The position numbers were made by a program, and so were the translations under genes. A model generated the notes under the pieces. The model saw only the letters and a list, made by a program, of their open reading frames with translations, did not search any database and had not been told where the DNA came from. From assembly GCF_004365875.1 (NCBI RefSeq), contig NZ_SODF01000001.1:1798001-1862000 (forward strand): a DNA stretch of 64,000 nt, in the 5' to 3' direction. This document shows positions 40,567 through 49,002 of the stretch, piece by piece. The DNA is from Kribbella kalugense. GTDB taxonomy: Bacteria > Actinomycetota > Actinomycetes > Propionibacteriales > Kribbellaceae. Position 1 is the stretch's first letter, and the number at the start of each line of letters is the position of its first letter.

Positions 40567-42609
40567 GTGGCTGACGACATCCGTAGACCGCGGGTTCTGG
40601 ATGTGCTGGCCGTGGCAGAGCCGTGGGAGGTGCCGGCCGAGTGGACGGCCCGGATCCGGGCTCAGCTGCGGGCCTGGGCCGACGACCCCGACGCACTGCG
40701 GCCGTTGCGCCCCGAGGCGTTCCCGGACTTCGTCAAGGGCACGCCGGCCGCGGTCTGGTTCACCCACCAGGCAGCGCCGCTGCTGACCGGGTGGATCCCG
40801 GTCCTGCACGGTGAGTACGCCGACCTGTCGGCCGAGCTCACGCACGAGTTCTACCGGCCGTCGTCCCGCCTCGGCGGCAGCGGGCACGTGACCTACGTGG
40901 CACCGACGGACTGGCACCTGCAGGCGATCGCCGGCGCCCGCGGCTTCCGCGAGAACGGGCGCAAGCATGCCCTGCAACTGTCCCGCAACGTCGTCCGCCT
41001 CTTCGTCGACGCTCCCCCGATGGCCGCTCGGGCCGAGGCCCTGACCGCCGCGTTCGACCGGGTGCTGGCCAACCGCGACGCGACCGAACTGCACATCTCC
41101 GGCGAGTACGACGAGATCGTCAAGTACTGGCGCACCGAAGGGCTCAAGGACTCCGAGCGCGCCGTACTGCCCGAGCTGGCCGGCCCGACCGCCGCGCTGC
41201 GTTACTCGCTGAACTCGGTCCGGGACACGCACGCCCGGATGCTGATGCTGAGCCCGGACGAGTACGCCGGGGATTTCGCGCAGGTGCTGGCCGAGCTGAT
41301 CCTGGCCTCCGGCCTGCGCGGCATCCCGCAGCCCGTCGCGAACATCCTCGGCTCCGCCGCGGTGGACGTGCACAAGGCGCTCCAGGACATCGACCCGACC
41401 TTCAACCTGCAGACCTGGCACGGCCATGTGAACCAGTGGATGGCCCGCGCCATCCGGAACGGGCAGTCGCCGCTGGCCCGGTCCTGGGGCGCCGCCGCCG
41501 CGCGGGTCGCCGTACACCTGTCGGGTGTGCTGGCCAGGGAGCCGTGGCCCGAGCCGGAGGTGCCGGACCTCAGCACGCTGTTCCGGATGCTCGACCGGGA
41601 GCGCTGGAGCGCCCTGGAAAGCCAGGCCGCGGCGGAGCAGGACGCGTCGCTGTCGGCCGCCTGGAAGGACGTCCAGAAGGACGCCAATGACACTGCACAT
41701 CCCGCGCCGGCCTCCGGCGGAACCCTCGACGAGCCGCTCCCCGCGCCGCTGGACTTCAGCGACAACCCGCTCGCCGAGCTCGACTCGCTGATCGGCCTGG
41801 AGTCGGTGAAGGACGCCGTACGCCGGATGGTCGCCGAGGTGAAGACGAACCTGCGCCGGGCCGAGCTCGGCCTGCCGAGTCACGACCGGGCCCGGCACAT
41901 GGTCTTCGTCGGCAAGCCCGGTACGGCGAAGACGACGATCGCCCGGCTGCTCAGCCGGATCTACCACCAGCTCGGCGTTCTGGAGAAGGGCCACGTGGTC
42001 GAGGTCGACCGCTCCGACCTGGTCGGCCCCGCCCTCGGTGCGACCGCCCCGATGACCGCGGCCAAGTTCCGCGAGGCGCTCGGCGGCGTGCTGTTCATCG
42101 ACGAGGCGTACAGCCTGACCCCGGAGAACACCCCGGGCGACTACGGTCTCGAGGCGGTCGCGACGATCCTGAAGCTGATGGAGGACCACCGGAACGACTG
42201 CATCGTGATCGTCGCCGGGTACCACCGCGAGATGCAGCGGTTCATGGAGTCCAACACCGGTCTGGCGTCCCGGTTCCCGAAGCTGCTGTCGTTCAGCGAG
42301 TACGACACCGATCAGCTGGTCGCGATCTTCGAGCTGCAGGCGCGGCAGAAGGGGATGATCTACGGCGAGGAGGTGCTGGACAAGGTCCGCACCGTCATCC
42401 CGCCCGCGCCCCGTGCGCACAGCTTCGGCAACGGTCGTTTCATCCGGAACGTCCTCGAGGAGGCCGTCTCCAACCAGGCCATCCGGCTGTCGTCCAGCGA
42501 CCCGGACCGCCTGACCGAGCGCGACCTCCGCGAACTGATCCCGGCCGATGTCAGGCCCCCGACGTCGATGCGCGCCGAGGACTACCTACTGCAGAAGCCG
42601 GGGACCTAA
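40567..42609 (+). CDS. AAA+ ATPase of CbbX/EccA type with unknown N-terminal half
   Basis: 680 residues. The C-terminal third (about 415-680) is an AAA+ module of the CbxX/CfxQ family: Walker A VGKPGTAKTT near 448, Walker B VLFIDEAYSL near 507, sensor region and the arginine finger in GLASRFPKLLSF. The first 400 residues are a mostly helical region I do not recognise, with an internal acidic linker before the AAA+ part. CbbX and EccA homologues remodel rubisco or ESX-secretion complexes, but neither system is nearby. GTG 40567 has GGGGAAGGA upstream; a TTG at 40564 is also in frame. It converges with the VOC gene (4-nt overlap). Confidence 0.88.
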   Translation: MADDIRRPRVLDVLAVAEPWEVPAEWTARIRAQLRAWADDPDALRPLRPEAFPDFVKGTPAAVWFTHQAAPLLTGWIPVLHGEYADLSAELTHEFYRPSSRLGGSGHVTYVAPTDWHLQAIAGARGFRENGRKHALQLSRNVVRLFVDAPPMAARAEALTAAFDRVLANRDATELHISGEYDEIVKYWRTEGLKDSERAVLPELAGPTAALRYSLNSVRDTHARMLMLSPDEYAGDFAQVLAELILASGLRGIPQPVANILGSAAVDVHKALQDIDPTFNLQTWHGHVNQWMARAIRNGQSPLARSWGAAAARVAVHLSGVLAREPWPEPEVPDLSTLFRMLDRERWSALESQAAAEQDASLSAAWKDVQKDANDTAHPAPASGGTLDEPLPAPLDFSDNPLAELDSLIGLESVKDAVRRMVAEVKTNLRRAELGLPSHDRARHMVFVGKPGTAKTTIARLLSRIYHQLGVLEKGHVVEVDRSDLVGPALGATAPMTAAKFREALGGVLFIDEAYSLTPENTPGDYGLEAVATILKLMEDHRNDCIVIVAGYHREMQRFMESNTGLASRFPKLLSFSEYDTDQLVAIFELQARQKGMIYGEEVLDKVRTVIPPAPRAHSFGNGRFIRNVLEEAVSNQAIRLSSSDPDRLTERDLRELIPADVRPPTSMRAEDYLLQKPGT

Positions 42610-42983
42610 ACCGGGGTCGCCAGTGCGACCGGGTTGCCCTCGGGGTCGGCCAGGTACGCCTGGCGTTCGCCCCACGGCATGGTTGCGGGTTCCTGGAGGA
42701 CGGGGTGGCCGGCGGCGCGGAAGCGTTCCACCTCGGCCTCGACGTCGTCGACGTACACGAAGAGCTCGAAGCGTGGCGCCGTACCCACGGTGATGCCGAG
42801 CTGGGCCTCGGGCCAGTTGGCGTCGGACAGGCCGAGGGACGAGTCACCGCGCTCCAGGCCGACGTAGTGCGGCTCGCCTTCGAGCGGGAACTGGTACGTC
42901 GACTCGTAGCCGAGGAGCGCGTAGAACTCCACGGACCGGCGTACGTCAGCGACGTACAACACCGGAAACGCCTTGCGATGCAT
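42606..42983 (-). CDS. Glyoxalase/bleomycin-resistance (VOC) family protein
   Basis: 125 residues. A VOC fold with two beta-alpha-beta-beta-beta repeats: FPVLYVADVRRSVEFYALLGYE at the start and LFVYVDDVEAEVERFRAAGHPV in the middle, ending AYLADPEGNPVAL. Metal-binding residues of true glyoxalase I are not all obvious. Members range from resistance proteins to dioxygenases; function unknown. It is the last gene of the hemE operon, its ATG overlapping the hemQ stop (ATGA). Confidence 0.88.
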   Translation of the reverse strand: MHRKAFPVLYVADVRRSVEFYALLGYESTYQFPLEGEPHYVGLERGDSSLGLSDANWPEAQLGITVGTAPRFELFVYVDDVEAEVERFRAAGHPVLQEPATMPWGERQAYLADPEGNPVALATPV

Positions 42984-43678
42984 CAGACCAGGTTAGCCAC
43001 GAGCTCGCTGAGCTCGGTGCGCTTTCCGGTGTAGAACGGGATTTCCTCCCGCACGTGTCGCCGCGCGGTCGAGGCCCGGAGGTCGCGCATCAGGTCGACC
43101 ATCCGATGCAGTTCGTCGGCCTCGAAGGCGAGGATCCACTCGTAGTCGCCGAGCGCGAACGACGCCACCGTGTTCGCCCGGACGTCCGGGTAGGTGCGCG
43201 CCATCTTGCCGTGCTCGGCGAGCATGAACCGGCGCTCCTCGTCCGGCAGCAGGTACCACTCGTAGGACCGCACGAACGGGTACACGCAGATGTAGGCCCG
43301 CGGCTCCTCGTCGGCCAGGAACGCCGGGATGTGGCTCTTGTTGAACTCCGCCGGCCGGTGCAGCGCGAACTGCGACCAGACCGGGACCAGGTGCCGCCCG
43401 AGCCGCGACCGGCGCAGCGCATGGTACGCCTGCTGCAGCGCGTCCGAGGTCGGCGCGTGCCACCAGATCATGAAGTCGGCGTCGGCCCGGAAACCCTCGA
43501 TGTCGTAGATCCCGCGGATCACCACGTCCTCGCCGGCCAGCTTGCCGACCAGGTCGTTGAGCTCGGCGGTCAGCTCGTCCCGGTCCGCATCACCGAGCGG
43601 CGTCTCGACCTTGAAGACCGACCACAGGGTGTACCGGATGACGTTGTTGAGCTCTCGGGCTTTCGGCGTACCAGTCAC
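42983..43678 (-). CDS. hemQ: Coproheme decarboxylase HemQ (chlorite dismutase family)
   Basis: 231 residues. HemQ turns Fe-coproporphyrin III into haem b with H2O2 in the coproporphyrin-dependent pathway of Gram-positive bacteria. The C-terminal chlorite-dismutase-like half has [21 protein letters not shown], then [20 protein letters not shown], the typical HemQ signature. It begins at a GTG that overlaps the hemY stop (GTGA); the longer frame upstream lies in the hemY gene. It is the third haem gene in the operon with hemE and hemY, which strongly supports the assignment. Confidence 0.95.
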   Translation of the reverse strand: MTGTPKARELNNVIRYTLWSVFKVETPLGDADRDELTAELNDLVGKLAGEDVVIRGIYDIEGFRADADFMIWWHAPTSDALQQAYHALRRSRLGRHLVPVWSQFALHRPAEFNKSHIPAFLADEEPRAYICVYPFVRSYEWYLLPDEERRFMLAEHGKMARTYPDVRANTVASFALGDYEWILAFEADELHRMVDLMRDLRASTARRHVREEIPFYTGKRTELSELVANLV

Positions 43679-45084
43679 TTCGCCATTGTCTCCAATGCAT
43701 TGAGATGCTCCTGCACCCGGGTCGCCGCCTTGCCACCGGACGCGACGCAGGCGGCGATCCCGACACCGCGGTACGCCGCTCCGCACACAGCCAGCCCCGG
43801 TACGTCGGCCACCGCGGCCTCGACCCGATCGACCCGCTCCAGATGACCGACGGCGTACTGCGGAAGACCGCCGCCCCACCGCGTCACCAGGGACCCGGCC
43901 ACCTCGGAGTGCAGGCCGATCGCCTTCTGCAGGTCCGCGACCGCGAGCGCTACGAGCTCCTCGTCGGACCGCTGCAGCACGTATTCCTCACCGAGCCGGC
44001 CGACCGACGTACGCAGGACCGCCAGGTCTCCCCCGGCCTCGCCCGACCACGCCCACTTGGCGTGCGAGTAGGTCGACGCCTTGATCGTCCGACCTTCGAC
44101 GGACGGCACGAGGAATCCGGACCCGGTCGCGTCGGCCGGCCAGTCGCGCTTCCGGACGGCCAGCGTGACGATCGCCATGCTGGCGTACTCGATCGTCGCC
44201 AGCTCGGTCGACGCCGCCGGCACCACCTCGGTCAGCATCCTGGCCGCTGGCGCTGCGGGCACCGCGACCACCACCGCATCAGCCGTCAGCAACGTCGGCG
44301 CGGGGACCGGTCCGGCCTCCAGCGCGAACCCGTCCGGCGTGCGCGAAATCCGTCGTACCGTCAGCTTGCGGCGGATGTCCACGCCGCGCGCGGTCAGATC
44401 CTGCTCGAGCGCGGCGATGATCCGGTTGATCCCGCCGACCACACCGGCGAACACCGGTTGGCCCGCTCGCTTCTGGCCCAGTGCGCGTAGATCGGCAGTG
44501 GCAGCGAGCAGGCTCGGGGCGGTCCGCAGCTTGGCGTACAGATCCGGTACGGCGGCAGCGAGCGAGATCTCCTCCGCCTTCCCGGCGTACACCCCGCCGA
44601 GCAGCGGGTCGATCAGCTTGTCGGTGACCGCGGACCCCATCCGCTCGGCAACGAACCGCCCGATCGCCACGTCCTCGGTGAGCGCCGGCGCCGGTAGGTC
44701 GGCCTCATGTGCCACCTGCTCGGCGGCGGCGGACCCGAGTACGTCGGCAGTCGCGGACGGATCGACCGGGACGCCCATGATCGTCGGCGGGATCGCCCGG
44801 ATCCGGTCGCCGACCCACAATCCGGCCGATGTCGTTGCCGGATGCACCAAGTCGTCACCGAGCCCGATCGCCCGGATCAGATCGACCGCCTCGGGACGCC
44901 GGGCCAGCACCGACTCGGCGCCGAGGTCGACCGGCACGCCCTCGATCTCGGCCCCGGCCAGCTTCCCGCCGAGCCGCGGCGACCCCTCGAGCACCGTGAT
45001 CTGCGGCGGATTCGGCCCGGTCGCCAGCGCGTACGCCGCCGCCAGCCCACTGATCCCGCCACCGACCACGACGACCCGGCTCAC
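43675..45084 (-). CDS. hemY: Coproporphyrinogen III oxidase (coproporphyrin-forming) HemY/CgoX
   Basis: 469 residues. An FAD-binding [13 protein letters not shown] near residue 8 and the C-terminal [17 protein letters not shown] identify the PPOX/HemY family. In actinobacteria with HemQ the substrate is coproporphyrinogen III rather than protoporphyrinogen. It oxidises by six electrons with O2. The GTG start overlaps the stop of the GNAT gene by 4 nt, and its own stop overlaps hemQ in the same way. Confidence 0.94.
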   Translation of the reverse strand: MSRVVVVGGGISGLAAAYALATGPNPPQITVLEGSPRLGGKLAGAEIEGVPVDLGAESVLARRPEAVDLIRAIGLGDDLVHPATTSAGLWVGDRIRAIPPTIMGVPVDPSATADVLGSAAAEQVAHEADLPAPALTEDVAIGRFVAERMGSAVTDKLIDPLLGGVYAGKAEEISLAAAVPDLYAKLRTAPSLLAATADLRALGQKRAGQPVFAGVVGGINRIIAALEQDLTARGVDIRRKLTVRRISRTPDGFALEAGPVPAPTLLTADAVVVAVPAAPAARMLTEVVPAASTELATIEYASMAIVTLAVRKRDWPADATGSGFLVPSVEGRTIKASTYSHAKWAWSGEAGGDLAVLRTSVGRLGEEYVLQRSDEELVALAVADLQKAIGLHSEVAGSLVTRWGGGLPQYAVGHLERVDRVEAAVADVPGLAVCGAAYRGVGIAACVASGGKAATRVQEHLNALETMAK

Positions 45085-45590
45085 ACGCCCTCCAGCATCA
45101 GCTCGTACTTCTTCCCCGGCCCGAGGCTCGTGCTGCTCGTCCCGACCGGCCGGAACCCGGCCCGGGTCAGCACCGCCTGCGACGCCCCGTTGTGATCGGA
45201 GGCGCCAGCCCGCAGAACTGTCAGCCCGTACTCGGTCGCTGCGACCCCGATGATCGCCCGGACCGCTTCGGTCGCGAGCCCTTGACCGGCCCACTTCTCC
45301 GCGATCCGGTAGCCGAGCTCGGCCGACCCGTGCTCGAGGTCCACCAGGTTCACCCGGCCGACCACCGCGCCGGAGTCGTCGGTGAGTACGTGGAAGCGAC
45401 AGGCGCCGGTCGCCTGCTCGGCGAGCATCGCCGCGTGCCGGGCCGCGAACTCGGCGAAGTACTCGTCGCCGCGATCCCAGATCCAGCTCGCGAAGTACGC
45501 CCGGTTCTCCTGCTCGAAGGCGAGCACGGCATCGGCGTGCGCAGCGGTCAGGAGCTCCAGGGTCACCGGGTGGTCCGGCAGACGGATCAC
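45081..45590 (-). CDS. RimJ/RimL-type GNAT acetyltransferase
   Basis: 169 residues. The GNAT core includes NLVDLEHGSAELGYRIAEKWAGQGLATEAVRAIIG with the acetyl-CoA loop KWAGQGLA near residue 100, and the C-terminal RAGASDHNGASQAVLTRAGF. This is the ribosomal-protein-like N-acetyltransferase branch. It sits inside the haem operon between hemE and hemY with 4-nt overlaps on both sides, so it must be translated with them, though no haem role is known for the family. The GTG start is fixed by the overlap with the hemE stop. Confidence 0.88.
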   Translation of the reverse strand: MIRLPDHPVTLELLTAAHADAVLAFEQENRAYFASWIWDRGDEYFAEFAARHAAMLAEQATGACRFHVLTDDSGAVVGRVNLVDLEHGSAELGYRIAEKWAGQGLATEAVRAIIGVAATEYGLTVLRAGASDHNGASQAVLTRAGFRPVGTSSTSLGPGKKYELMLEGV

Positions 45591-46627
45591 ACAGCGCTCC
45601 GGGTTTGTACGTACTTCGCCACCCGGGCGAGCACCTCGGGGTCGGCGTTCGGCGGCACTCCGTGGCCGAGGTTGAAGATGTGGCCGGGCGCCGCCTTGCC
45701 CTCCTCGAGGATGCGGTCGATCTCGGGCTCGATCGCGTCCCAGCCGGCGAACAACAGGGCTGGATCCAGGTTGCCCTGCAGCGGCTTCGGGCCAACTCGT
45801 CGTACTGCCTCGTCGAGCGGGACGCGCCAGTCGACTCCGACCACGTCGGCGCCGGCAGCGCTCATCAGGCCGAGGAGCTCGCCGGTGTTCACGCCGAAGT
45901 GCACCCGCGGTACGCCGTACGGCTTGAGCGCCTCGAACACCTTGGCGGAGTGCGGCAGCACGAACCGTTCGTAGTCCCGCGGCGACAGCCCACCGGCCCA
46001 GGAGTCGAACAGCTGGATCGCCGACGCGCCGGCCTCGACCTGGACCGACAGGAACGCGATCGCGACCTCGGCCAGCCGGTCCGCCAGCGCGTGCCACAGG
46101 TCCGGCTGACCGTGCATCATCGCCTTGGTCTTCGCGAAGTCCTTGCTCGGCCCACCCTCGACCAGGTACGACGCGAGCGTGAACGGCGCGCCCGCGAACC
46201 CGATCAACGGCGTACCACCGAGGTCGGAGACGAGCTGCTGGATGGCCTCGGTGGTGAACGGCACGTCGGCCGCGGTGACCGGGCGGACCGCCGCCACCCC
46301 GGCGGCGTCCCGGATCGGGTCCGCCGCCACCGGGCCGACGCCGGGCTTGATCTCGATGTCGTAACCGGCGAACTGGAGCGGGGTGACGATGTCGGAGAAG
46401 AAGATCGCCGCGTCGACGCCGTAACGGCGGACCGGCTGCAGCGTTATCTCGACGACAAGGTCGGGACGCTTGCAGGACTCGAGCATCGTGATGCCCTCCC
46501 GCACCTTGTGGTACTCGGGCAACGCGCGCCCCGCCTGGCGCATGAACCACACCGGGGTGTGCGGCGCACGCTCCCCCCGGGCAGCTAGCAGGTACGGCGA
46601 ACGATCCAGCGGCGACGTCGAAGACAC
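45587..46627 (-). CDS. hemE: Uroporphyrinogen decarboxylase HemE
   Basis: 346 residues. Decarboxylates uroporphyrinogen III to coproporphyrinogen III. The two signatures are visible: PVWFMRQAGRALPEY near residue 28 and GFAGAPFTLASYLVEGG near 135, with the catalytic Asp in IFFSDIVTPL. It is the first gene of the operon hemE-GNAT-hemY-hemQ-VOC. A GATCAT hexamer lies 6 nt before the GTG start. It is divergent from the DUF3000 gene. Confidence 0.95.
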   Translation of the reverse strand: MSSTSPLDRSPYLLAARGERAPHTPVWFMRQAGRALPEYHKVREGITMLESCKRPDLVVEITLQPVRRYGVDAAIFFSDIVTPLQFAGYDIEIKPGVGPVAADPIRDAAGVAAVRPVTAADVPFTTEAIQQLVSDLGGTPLIGFAGAPFTLASYLVEGGPSKDFAKTKAMMHGQPDLWHALADRLAEVAIAFLSVQVEAGASAIQLFDSWAGGLSPRDYERFVLPHSAKVFEALKPYGVPRVHFGVNTGELLGLMSAAGADVVGVDWRVPLDEAVRRVGPKPLQGNLDPALLFAGWDAIEPEIDRILEEGKAAPGHIFNLGHGVPPNADPEVLARVAKYVQTRSAV

Positions 46628-46723
46628 ACAGGGATGATCCCACGCGGCTTTCAACGGTCGTGCGCCGGTTACACACTGGCTGTCACCGGCGCGTCTAAAC
46701 AGGCGTCGGTGAGTGATCGGTCG

Positions 46724-46729
46724 TAGGCT
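46724..46729 (+). promoter_or_regulatory. Leaderless -10 element of the DUF3000-rnd operon
   Basis: TAGGCT, 7-nt spacer, ATG at 46737. Confidence 0.6.
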
Positions 46730-46736
46730 GCCAAGC

Positions 46737-47339
46737 ATGGGTGCCCGCAAGCAGGTCGACGCGCCACCCGCGGAGTTCGCCGAGGCAGTCTCGCAGTTAC
46801 GAGGTGCCCGGTTCCGGCCCGAGGTTTTCGTCGAGGAGATGCCCGCACCGCAGCGGATCGCACCGCACGCGGCCGCGGTCAGCGCCGACGTGACGGTCGA
46901 CGGCGACGATGTCGCCACCGGCCGGCTCGTCATCCTCTACGACCCGGCCGGGAACGACGCATGGCAGTCGACCTTCCGCTGTGTCGCGTACGTGCGAGCC
47001 GCCGTCGAACCGGAGATGGTGACCGACGCGCTGCTCGGCGGCGTGGGCTGGACCTGGCTGATGGAGGCGCTGGCCGACCGCGGCGCCGACTTCCTGGCGC
47101 CTAGCGGTACCGTCACCAGGGTGGTATCGGAGAGCTTCGGCGGGATGGCCGACGACGACGCGACGGCGGAGATCGAGATCCGCGCGTCCTGGAGCCCCGT
47201 GCCCGGACCTGCTGGACTGGTGGACGTGACCCGGCATGCCGAGGCCTGGGGCGAGGTGCTCTGCACGGCGGCGGGTTTGCCGCCGGTTCCGCCGGGGGTG
47301 GTCGCGATGCCGACCCGGCGCGGACAGCGGGGCCAATGA
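46737..47339 (+). CDS. DUF3000 family protein
   Basis: 200 residues. Matches the actinobacteria-specific DUF3000 family (PPAEFAEAVSQLRGARFRPEV, then a long beta-rich core, and LGGVGWTWLMEALADRGADF). Function unknown. It is regularly found just before rnd and opposite hemE. Its stop overlaps the rnd start (ATGA). The ATG was chosen over an in-frame ATG at 46713 because a -10 sits 7 nt upstream. Confidence 0.9.
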   Translation: MGARKQVDAPPAEFAEAVSQLRGARFRPEVFVEEMPAPQRIAPHAAAVSADVTVDGDDVATGRLVILYDPAGNDAWQSTFRCVAYVRAAVEPEMVTDALLGGVGWTWLMEALADRGADFLAPSGTVTRVVSESFGGMADDDATAEIEIRASWSPVPGPAGLVDVTRHAEAWGEVLCTAAGLPPVPPGVVAMPTRRGQRGQ

Positions 47340-48598
47340 GCCCAGCCGAAACCCAGCCGACGGCACCGGACGAACCGGCTGAGAAGGAACTGCCCCTGCT
47401 CGAGCTCAGGGACGGGCTGTCGGAGGTGGTCGAGACCGACGACGCCTTGACCGAGATCGTCGAGGCGTTCCAGGGCGGCACCGGCCCGGTGGCCGTCGAC
47501 GCCGAACGCGCCTCCGGTTACCGCTACTCCCACCGTGCGTACCTGGTCCAGCTGCGGCGCGTCGGCTCCGGCTCGGCGCTGGTCGACCCGATCCCGTTCG
47601 GTGACCTGTCCTCGCTCGGCGACGCGATCGTCGACACCGAGTGGATCATCCATGCGGCCAACCAGGACTTGGCCTGCCTGGCCGAGGTCGGGATGGTGCC
47701 GCGTCAGGTCTTCGACACCGAGCTGGCCGGCCGCCTGCTCGGGTACCCGAAGGTCGGGCTCGCCTCGCTGGTCAGCGAAGTGCTCGGCTATCGGATGCGC
47801 AAGGAACACTCGGCCGCCGACTGGTCCACCCGGCCGCTCCCAGCGCCTTGGCTCGTGTACGCCGCGTTGGACGTCGAGATGCTGATCGAGCTGCGGGACG
47901 CCATCGAGCAGGAGCTGCGCCGCGAGGGCAAATGGGAGTGGGCCGAGCAGGAGTTCGCCGCGATCCTGGACGCTCCCCCGCGGGAGCCGAGGCCGGACCC
48001 ATGGCGCCGTACGTCGGGCATGCACCGGGTCCGCAACCGTCGCAGCCTGGCCGTCGTCCGCGCCCTGTGGGAAGCACGCGACCAGATCGCCGAGTCCGCG
48101 GACATCTCCCCCGGCCGCGTGTTGCCGGACGCCGCGATCGTCGAGGCTGCATCTGCGATGCCGGCCGACCGCGACACGCTGCAGAAACTGACTGCTTTCA
48201 AGGGCCGCGGCGCTCACCGTCACATGCGGACCTGGTGGGAAGCGGTCGACCACGCCCGCCGCCTGCCCGACTCCGAGCTCCCCAAGCAAGGCCCGAGGTA
48301 CGACGGCCCGCCGCCGGCCCGCGCCTGGGCCGACCGGGACCCGGATGCCGCGGCTCGTTTGTCGGCCGCCCGGAGCGCGGTCGCCGAGATCGCCGAGGCT
48401 CACCGCCTTCCGACGGAGAACCTCCTCGCCCCCGACACGATCCGCCGGCTGGCCTGGTCACCGCCCAAGGACGTGACGCTAGACGTGGTCACGAGCTTCC
48501 TCCGCGAACACCACGCCCGCCAGTGGCAGATCGCCCTCACCGCCGACGTCCTCACCGACGCAATGACCTCAGAGGCCCCGGCGAAGCCGCTCGATTAG
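47336..48598 (+). CDS. rnd: Ribonuclease D (3'-5' exoribonuclease with HRDC domain)
   Basis: 420 residues. The DEDD exonuclease domain (about 20-190) shows the catalytic acids in VAVDAERASGYRY, in AANQDLACLAE and in VYAALDVEMLIELRD. A HRDC domain (about 225-300) follows, with RNRRSLAVVRALWEARDQIAE. RNase D trims 3' ends of tRNA and other stable RNAs. The actinobacterial form has a C-terminal extension beyond HRDC, as here. It is translationally coupled to DUF3000. Confidence 0.93.
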   Translation: MSPAETQPTAPDEPAEKELPLLELRDGLSEVVETDDALTEIVEAFQGGTGPVAVDAERASGYRYSHRAYLVQLRRVGSGSALVDPIPFGDLSSLGDAIVDTEWIIHAANQDLACLAEVGMVPRQVFDTELAGRLLGYPKVGLASLVSEVLGYRMRKEHSAADWSTRPLPAPWLVYAALDVEMLIELRDAIEQELRREGKWEWAEQEFAAILDAPPREPRPDPWRRTSGMHRVRNRRSLAVVRALWEARDQIAESADISPGRVLPDAAIVEAASAMPADRDTLQKLTAFKGRGAHRHMRTWWEAVDHARRLPDSELPKQGPRYDGPPPARAWADRDPDAAARLSAARSAVAEIAEAHRLPTENLLAPDTIRRLAWSPPKDVTLDVVTSFLREHHARQWQIALTADVLTDAMTSEAPAKPLD

Positions 48599-48608
48599 CC
48601 GGTTGTGA

Positions 48609-48701
48609 CCAGAACACACGGCTTTCGTCGTCGAAGAAGCCGCCGCGCGGTCCGTCGTTCGGCAAGGTCGCGAGCCGGATCGCGATCGCGGCGCTGAGAT
48701 G
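48609..48701 (-). pseudogene. Remnant of a short-chain dehydrogenase C-terminus
   Basis: The minus strand encodes a 31-residue segment, IRLATLPNDGPRGGFFDDES included, that ends in a Val-Phe-Trp. This is the C-terminal signature of many SDRs (usual form ATLPDDGPTGGFF...PxPW). Upstream in this frame the similarity stops, and no start or Rossmann motif exists before position 48926, so only a fragment survives. The rest of the 389-nt gap after rnd holds an 11-bp perfect stem (48710-48720 with 48743-48753) and the large hairpin at 48928. Confidence 0.6.
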
Positions 48702-48709
48702 CACCGAGG

Positions 48710-48753
48710 TTGGGGAGGATGGTGTGCCGGATTCGGAGGGTAATCCTCCCCAA
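48710..48753. terminator. Stem-loop in the gap after rnd
   Basis: 11-bp perfect arms TTGGGGAGGAT and ATCCTCCCCAA with a 22-nt loop. No T-run follows, so it may be structural RNA or repeat debris rather than a terminator. Confidence 0.4.
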
Positions 48754-48927
48754 GGCGGCAGTCCGTTCCGGCACGAGTGGCTGCGGAGCCCTTGCGTGAG
48801 CAATCCCGGGCCTTGGCCGCTTTGCGGAACATTTTTGCCACCAGGTGCAAACTTGTCACCGCAAACAGCGTGGCCCCTCGGTTCGCCGCTTGCCCAGGAC
48901 TGCGGGTCGCGCGTGCTGAGCGGCATT

Positions 48928-49002
48928 GGGGTCGACCCCTGAGCTGGTCGGTTGCCACCCCTACGAACGAGGGGTCAACCGACCATCTCAGGGGTCAACC
49001 CC
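48928..49002. terminator. Large bidirectional hairpin at the 3' end of the MFS gene
   Basis: Arms of 35 and 33 nt (48928-48962, 48970-49002) pair with two mismatches and a 2-nt bulge, around a 7-nt loop. The right arm contains the last codons and stop of the MFS gene. It can end transcripts from both directions between rnd and the MFS gene, or be a palindromic repeat insertion. Confidence 0.75.

Noticed and set aside
48552-48926. 124-residue minus-strand open frame in the gap after rnd as a whole gene
   Set aside because: Only residues 76-106 resemble anything (an SDR end); the rest has no homology, no start signal, and runs into the rnd gene. Kept as a pseudogene fragment only.
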